Shown here one piece after another: positions 6,510 through 8,196 of a stretch of DNA of 8,196 bases (position 1 is its first letter; each line of letters starts with the position of its first letter). A program made the position numbers and the translations under genes. The stretch is taken from positions 1-8,196 of the forward strand of contig CAMPGP010000086.1 of the NCBI GenBank assembly GCA_946885545.1, read 5' to 3'. This DNA is from an uncultured Altererythrobacter sp. Its GTDB lineage: Bacteria; Pseudomonadota; Alphaproteobacteria; Sphingomonadales; Sphingomonadaceae. The notes beneath the pieces were generated by a model. That model was not told the origin of the DNA. It was given only the letters and a program-made list of their open reading frames with translations, and searched no databases.

Positions 6510-7174
6510 GGACGCTCTCGATCGACATCTGGTCCGACGTGATGTGCCCCTGGTGCCTGGTCGGCTGGGGCTACCTCGCCCAGGCGCTGACCGAGCTCGA
6601 AGGCGAGCTCGCCGCGGACGTCCGCTGGCGCCCGTTCGAGCTCAACCCCGACATGCCGCCCGAGGGCGAGGAGCAGCAGGCGCATATCGCCCGCAAATAC
6701 GGCCGCAGCGCCGCCGAAGGACAGGCGGTCCGCGAGCGGATGTACGCCATGGCGCGCGAGGCCGGGGTCTCGCTCGAGTGGGAGGGCGAGGGCGAACCAC
6801 CACCCGCGATGATGTGGAACACCTTCGCCGCGCACCAGCTGCTGGCCTGTGCGCTCGCAACGCACGGCGCGGAGCGTCAGACCGAGCTCAAGCTCGCGCT
6901 GTTCCGCGCGCACTTCAACCGCCGCCGTCCGATCGGCGAGCGCGAGGTGCTGCTCGATATCGTGCGGGAAGCAGGACTCGACCGCCGCGCGGTATGCGCC
7001 GCGCTCGACAGCGACGAACTCGCAGCCAGGGTGCGCGCGGAGCAAGCGCAGGCGATGGAGATGAATATCACCGGCGTTCCGGCAATGGTGGTGGCGGGCA
7101 AGTTCCTCATCCCCGGCGCGCAAGGCGCGGAGACTTACGTCGCAGCGCTGCGCCGGGTCGCCGACAGGGCCTAG
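6506..7174 (+). CDS. FrnE-like DsbA-family oxidoreductase (cytosolic, CPWC)
   Basis: This 222-residue protein belongs to the DsbA family (PF01323), FrnE-like branch. These are cytosolic thioredoxin-fold proteins with a long helical insertion, some acting as disulfide isomerases in oxidative stress (the Deinococcus FrnE case). There is no signal peptide: the protein opens directly with the first beta strand (RTLSIDIWSD). The redox motif is C14-P-W-C17 and the cis-proline is V191-P192 in ITGVPAMVV. WRPFELNPDMP at about 48-58 is a typical FrnE segment. No second C-terminal cysteine pair like that described for Deinococcus FrnE is visible. The ATG at 6506 overlaps the nudC stop as ATGA and has GGTGGA seven bases upstream; a GTG at 6494 is possible but less likely. 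The TAG stop shares CTAG with the convergent aldo/keto reductase. Family call strong, substrate unknown. Confidence 0.9.
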   Translation: MRTLSIDIWSDVMCPWCLVGWGYLAQALTELEGELAADVRWRPFELNPDMPPEGEEQQAHIARKYGRSAAEGQAVRERMYAMAREAGVSLEWEGEGEPPPAMMWNTFAAHQLLACALATHGAERQTELKLALFRAHFNRRRPIGEREVLLDIVREAGLDRRAVCAALDSDELAARVRAEQAQAMEMNITGVPAMVVAGKFLIPGAQGAETYVAALRRVADRA

Positions 7175-7986
7175 TTCAGCTCCGCCGGATCGGGTCCGAT
7201 GCGGCCGTCGGGGTCGTCGAGCGCGTCGATCCGCGCCATCTGGTCGGGGGTCAGCTCGAAGTCGAGCGCGCGGAAATTCGCCGCGATATGGTCGCGCCCG
7301 GTTGCCTTGGGGATCGTGGCGAGGCCGTGTTGCAGGTGCCAGCGCAGAATGACCGCGGAGGCTGGCTCTCCCGTTTCCTCGGCGAGGGCCTGGATCGCCG
7401 GATGGCCGAGTCCCGCGCCCTGACCGAGCGGCGACCAGCTCTGGGTCGCGATCCCGAGTTCGCGATGCAGTTCGCGCAGATCGCGTTGCTGGAAGCCGGG
7501 ATGCAGTTCGATCTGGTTTACCGCGGGCGCCACTCCGGTCGCCTCGATCACCGCCTCGAGGTCCTCGGCGCGGAAGTTGGAGACCCCGATCGAGTGCGCC
7601 TTGCCCTGCGTGCGCAGTTCGACCAGCGCCGTCCATGTCTCCACCGCCAGTTCGTTCGCGGGGCATGGCCAATGGATCAGCACGAGGTCGACGCTTTCGC
7701 GCCCGAGCCTTGCGAGGCACTTGTCCATCGCCCGCAGCGTGCGGTCGTATCCCTGGCTCTCGTTCCAGATCTTGGTCGTGACCCAGGTCGCCTCGTGCCC
7801 GCGCAACCCGTCGCCCACGCCTCGCTCGTTGCCGTAGACGGCGGCGGTGTCGATCAGCTGGTAGCCGACGTCGAGCGCGGTCTCGACCGCTTCCGCGGCC
7901 TTGTCGTCGTCGATCTGCCAGGTTCCGAAGCCGAGCTGCGGCATCTTGCGCCCGTCGTTGAGGGTAAGGGTGGGAGTGTCGGGCAT
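7171..7986 (-). CDS. Aldo/keto reductase, 2,5-diketo-D-gluconate reductase-like (AKR5 type)
   Basis: This 271-residue (beta/alpha)8-barrel reductase reduces aldehydes or ketones with a nicotinamide cofactor. The catalytic tetrad is D46 and Y51 (LIDTAAVYGNE), K72 (VTTKIWN) and H105 (LIHWP). GVSNF and AVNQIELHP are the usual family markers. The full length and a C-terminal tail ending PDPAELN resemble Corynebacterium 2,5-diketo-D-gluconate reductase A, recalled from memory. In the cofactor loop (I225-P-K227-A-T-G-R-D-H233-I) the usual Ser after the Lys is Ala, and the usual Arg six residues after the Lys is His, which may weaken NADPH preference. The ATG at 7986 has AAGGAG at 7993-7998, six bases upstream. 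It converges on the frnE-like gene with a shared CTAG and diverges from purA. Natural substrate unknown; reactive aldehyde or methylglyoxal clearance is a common role for relatives. Confidence 0.92.
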   Translation of the reverse strand: MPDTPTLTLNDGRKMPQLGFGTWQIDDDKAAEAVETALDVGYQLIDTAAVYGNERGVGDGLRGHEATWVTTKIWNESQGYDRTLRAMDKCLARLGRESVDLVLIHWPCPANELAVETWTALVELRTQGKAHSIGVSNFRAEDLEAVIEATGVAPAVNQIELHPGFQQRDLRELHRELGIATQSWSPLGQGAGLGHPAIQALAEETGEPASAVILRWHLQHGLATIPKATGRDHIAANFRALDFELTPDQMARIDALDDPDGRIGPDPAELN

Positions 7987-8068
7987 TGCGTTCTCCTTGT
8001 CCGGTCACAATGCGCGGGGCGTGCGATCTATCCCGCTTCTCGCCTTGCCCTGCACCGGCGCAGCGCCT

Positions 8069-8083
8069 AACGCCCGCGGCGTT
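8069..8083. promoter_or_regulatory. Small palindrome upstream of purA
   Basis: AACGCC (8069-8074) and GGCGTT (8078-8083) are perfect inverted repeats around CGC, 31 bases before the purA ATG in the 128-bp divergent spacer (7987-8114). It overlaps the -10 position of a weak promoter guess (TTGCCC at 8045-8050, TAACGC at 8068-8073, 17 bp apart). It may be an operator or a short leader hairpin, or chance in GC-rich DNA. Nothing else is obvious in this spacer apart from the AKR ribosome site. Confidence 0.3.
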
Positions 8084-8114
8084 TGTGCAGCGTAGCAGGT
8101 AGGCACCCGGAAAA

Positions 8115-8196
<82 letters not shown>

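Noticed and set aside
6466..8070. A 534-codon plus-strand open frame
   Set aside because: It reads the frnE-like gene out of frame and then the antisense of the aldo/keto reductase; both true genes have full catalytic motifs.

Overview
The window is GC-rich chromosomal DNA, almost entirely coding, with gene families and a gene order that fit an alphaproteobacterium of the order Sphingomonadales, probably an Erythrobacteraceae member. That assignment is recalled from family resemblance and was not searched. I see no mobile elements, CRISPR arrays, tRNA or rRNA genes, or prophage genes. This is an ordinary housekeeping region with a few details worth checking, and I do not claim a new biological system.

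Left part (1-2957, minus strand): four genes read leftward as a likely operon. They are dciA (a DUF721 replicative-helicase loader), two secreted DsbA-like thioredoxin-fold proteins in tandem, and the 5' part of smc, which runs off the left edge. The first dsb gene starts at or next to the stop of dciA. The two dsb genes are separated by 116 bp holding a perfect 11-bp inverted repeat. smc starts 33 bp after the second dsb gene.

Middle (2972-4218): mutY runs rightward, diverging from dciA with only 14 bp between start codons. It converges on a gene for a 73-residue hydrophobic membrane protein on the minus strand, and the two stop codons share one CTAG palindrome. A 102-bp divergent spacer then separates that small gene from the next rightward unit.

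Right part (4321-7174, plus strand): three tightly packed genes. They are a Tat-exported serine hydrolase of the beta-lactamase / family VIII esterase fold, nudC (a Nudix hydrolase acting on NAD(H) and NAD-capped RNA), and a cytosolic FrnE-like DsbA-family protein overlapping nudC by ATGA. This unit converges, again through a shared CTAG, on an aldo/keto reductase on the minus strand. A 128-bp divergent spacer with a small palindrome leads to the first 27 codons of purA at the right edge.

Themes: chromosome maintenance (smc, dciA, mutY), thiol-disulfide chemistry (three DsbA-fold proteins with CPAC, CPHC and CPWC sites), and nucleotide or redox-cofactor metabolism (nudC, AKR, purA). Gene boundaries are very compact, with little room for promoters and no canonical terminator.
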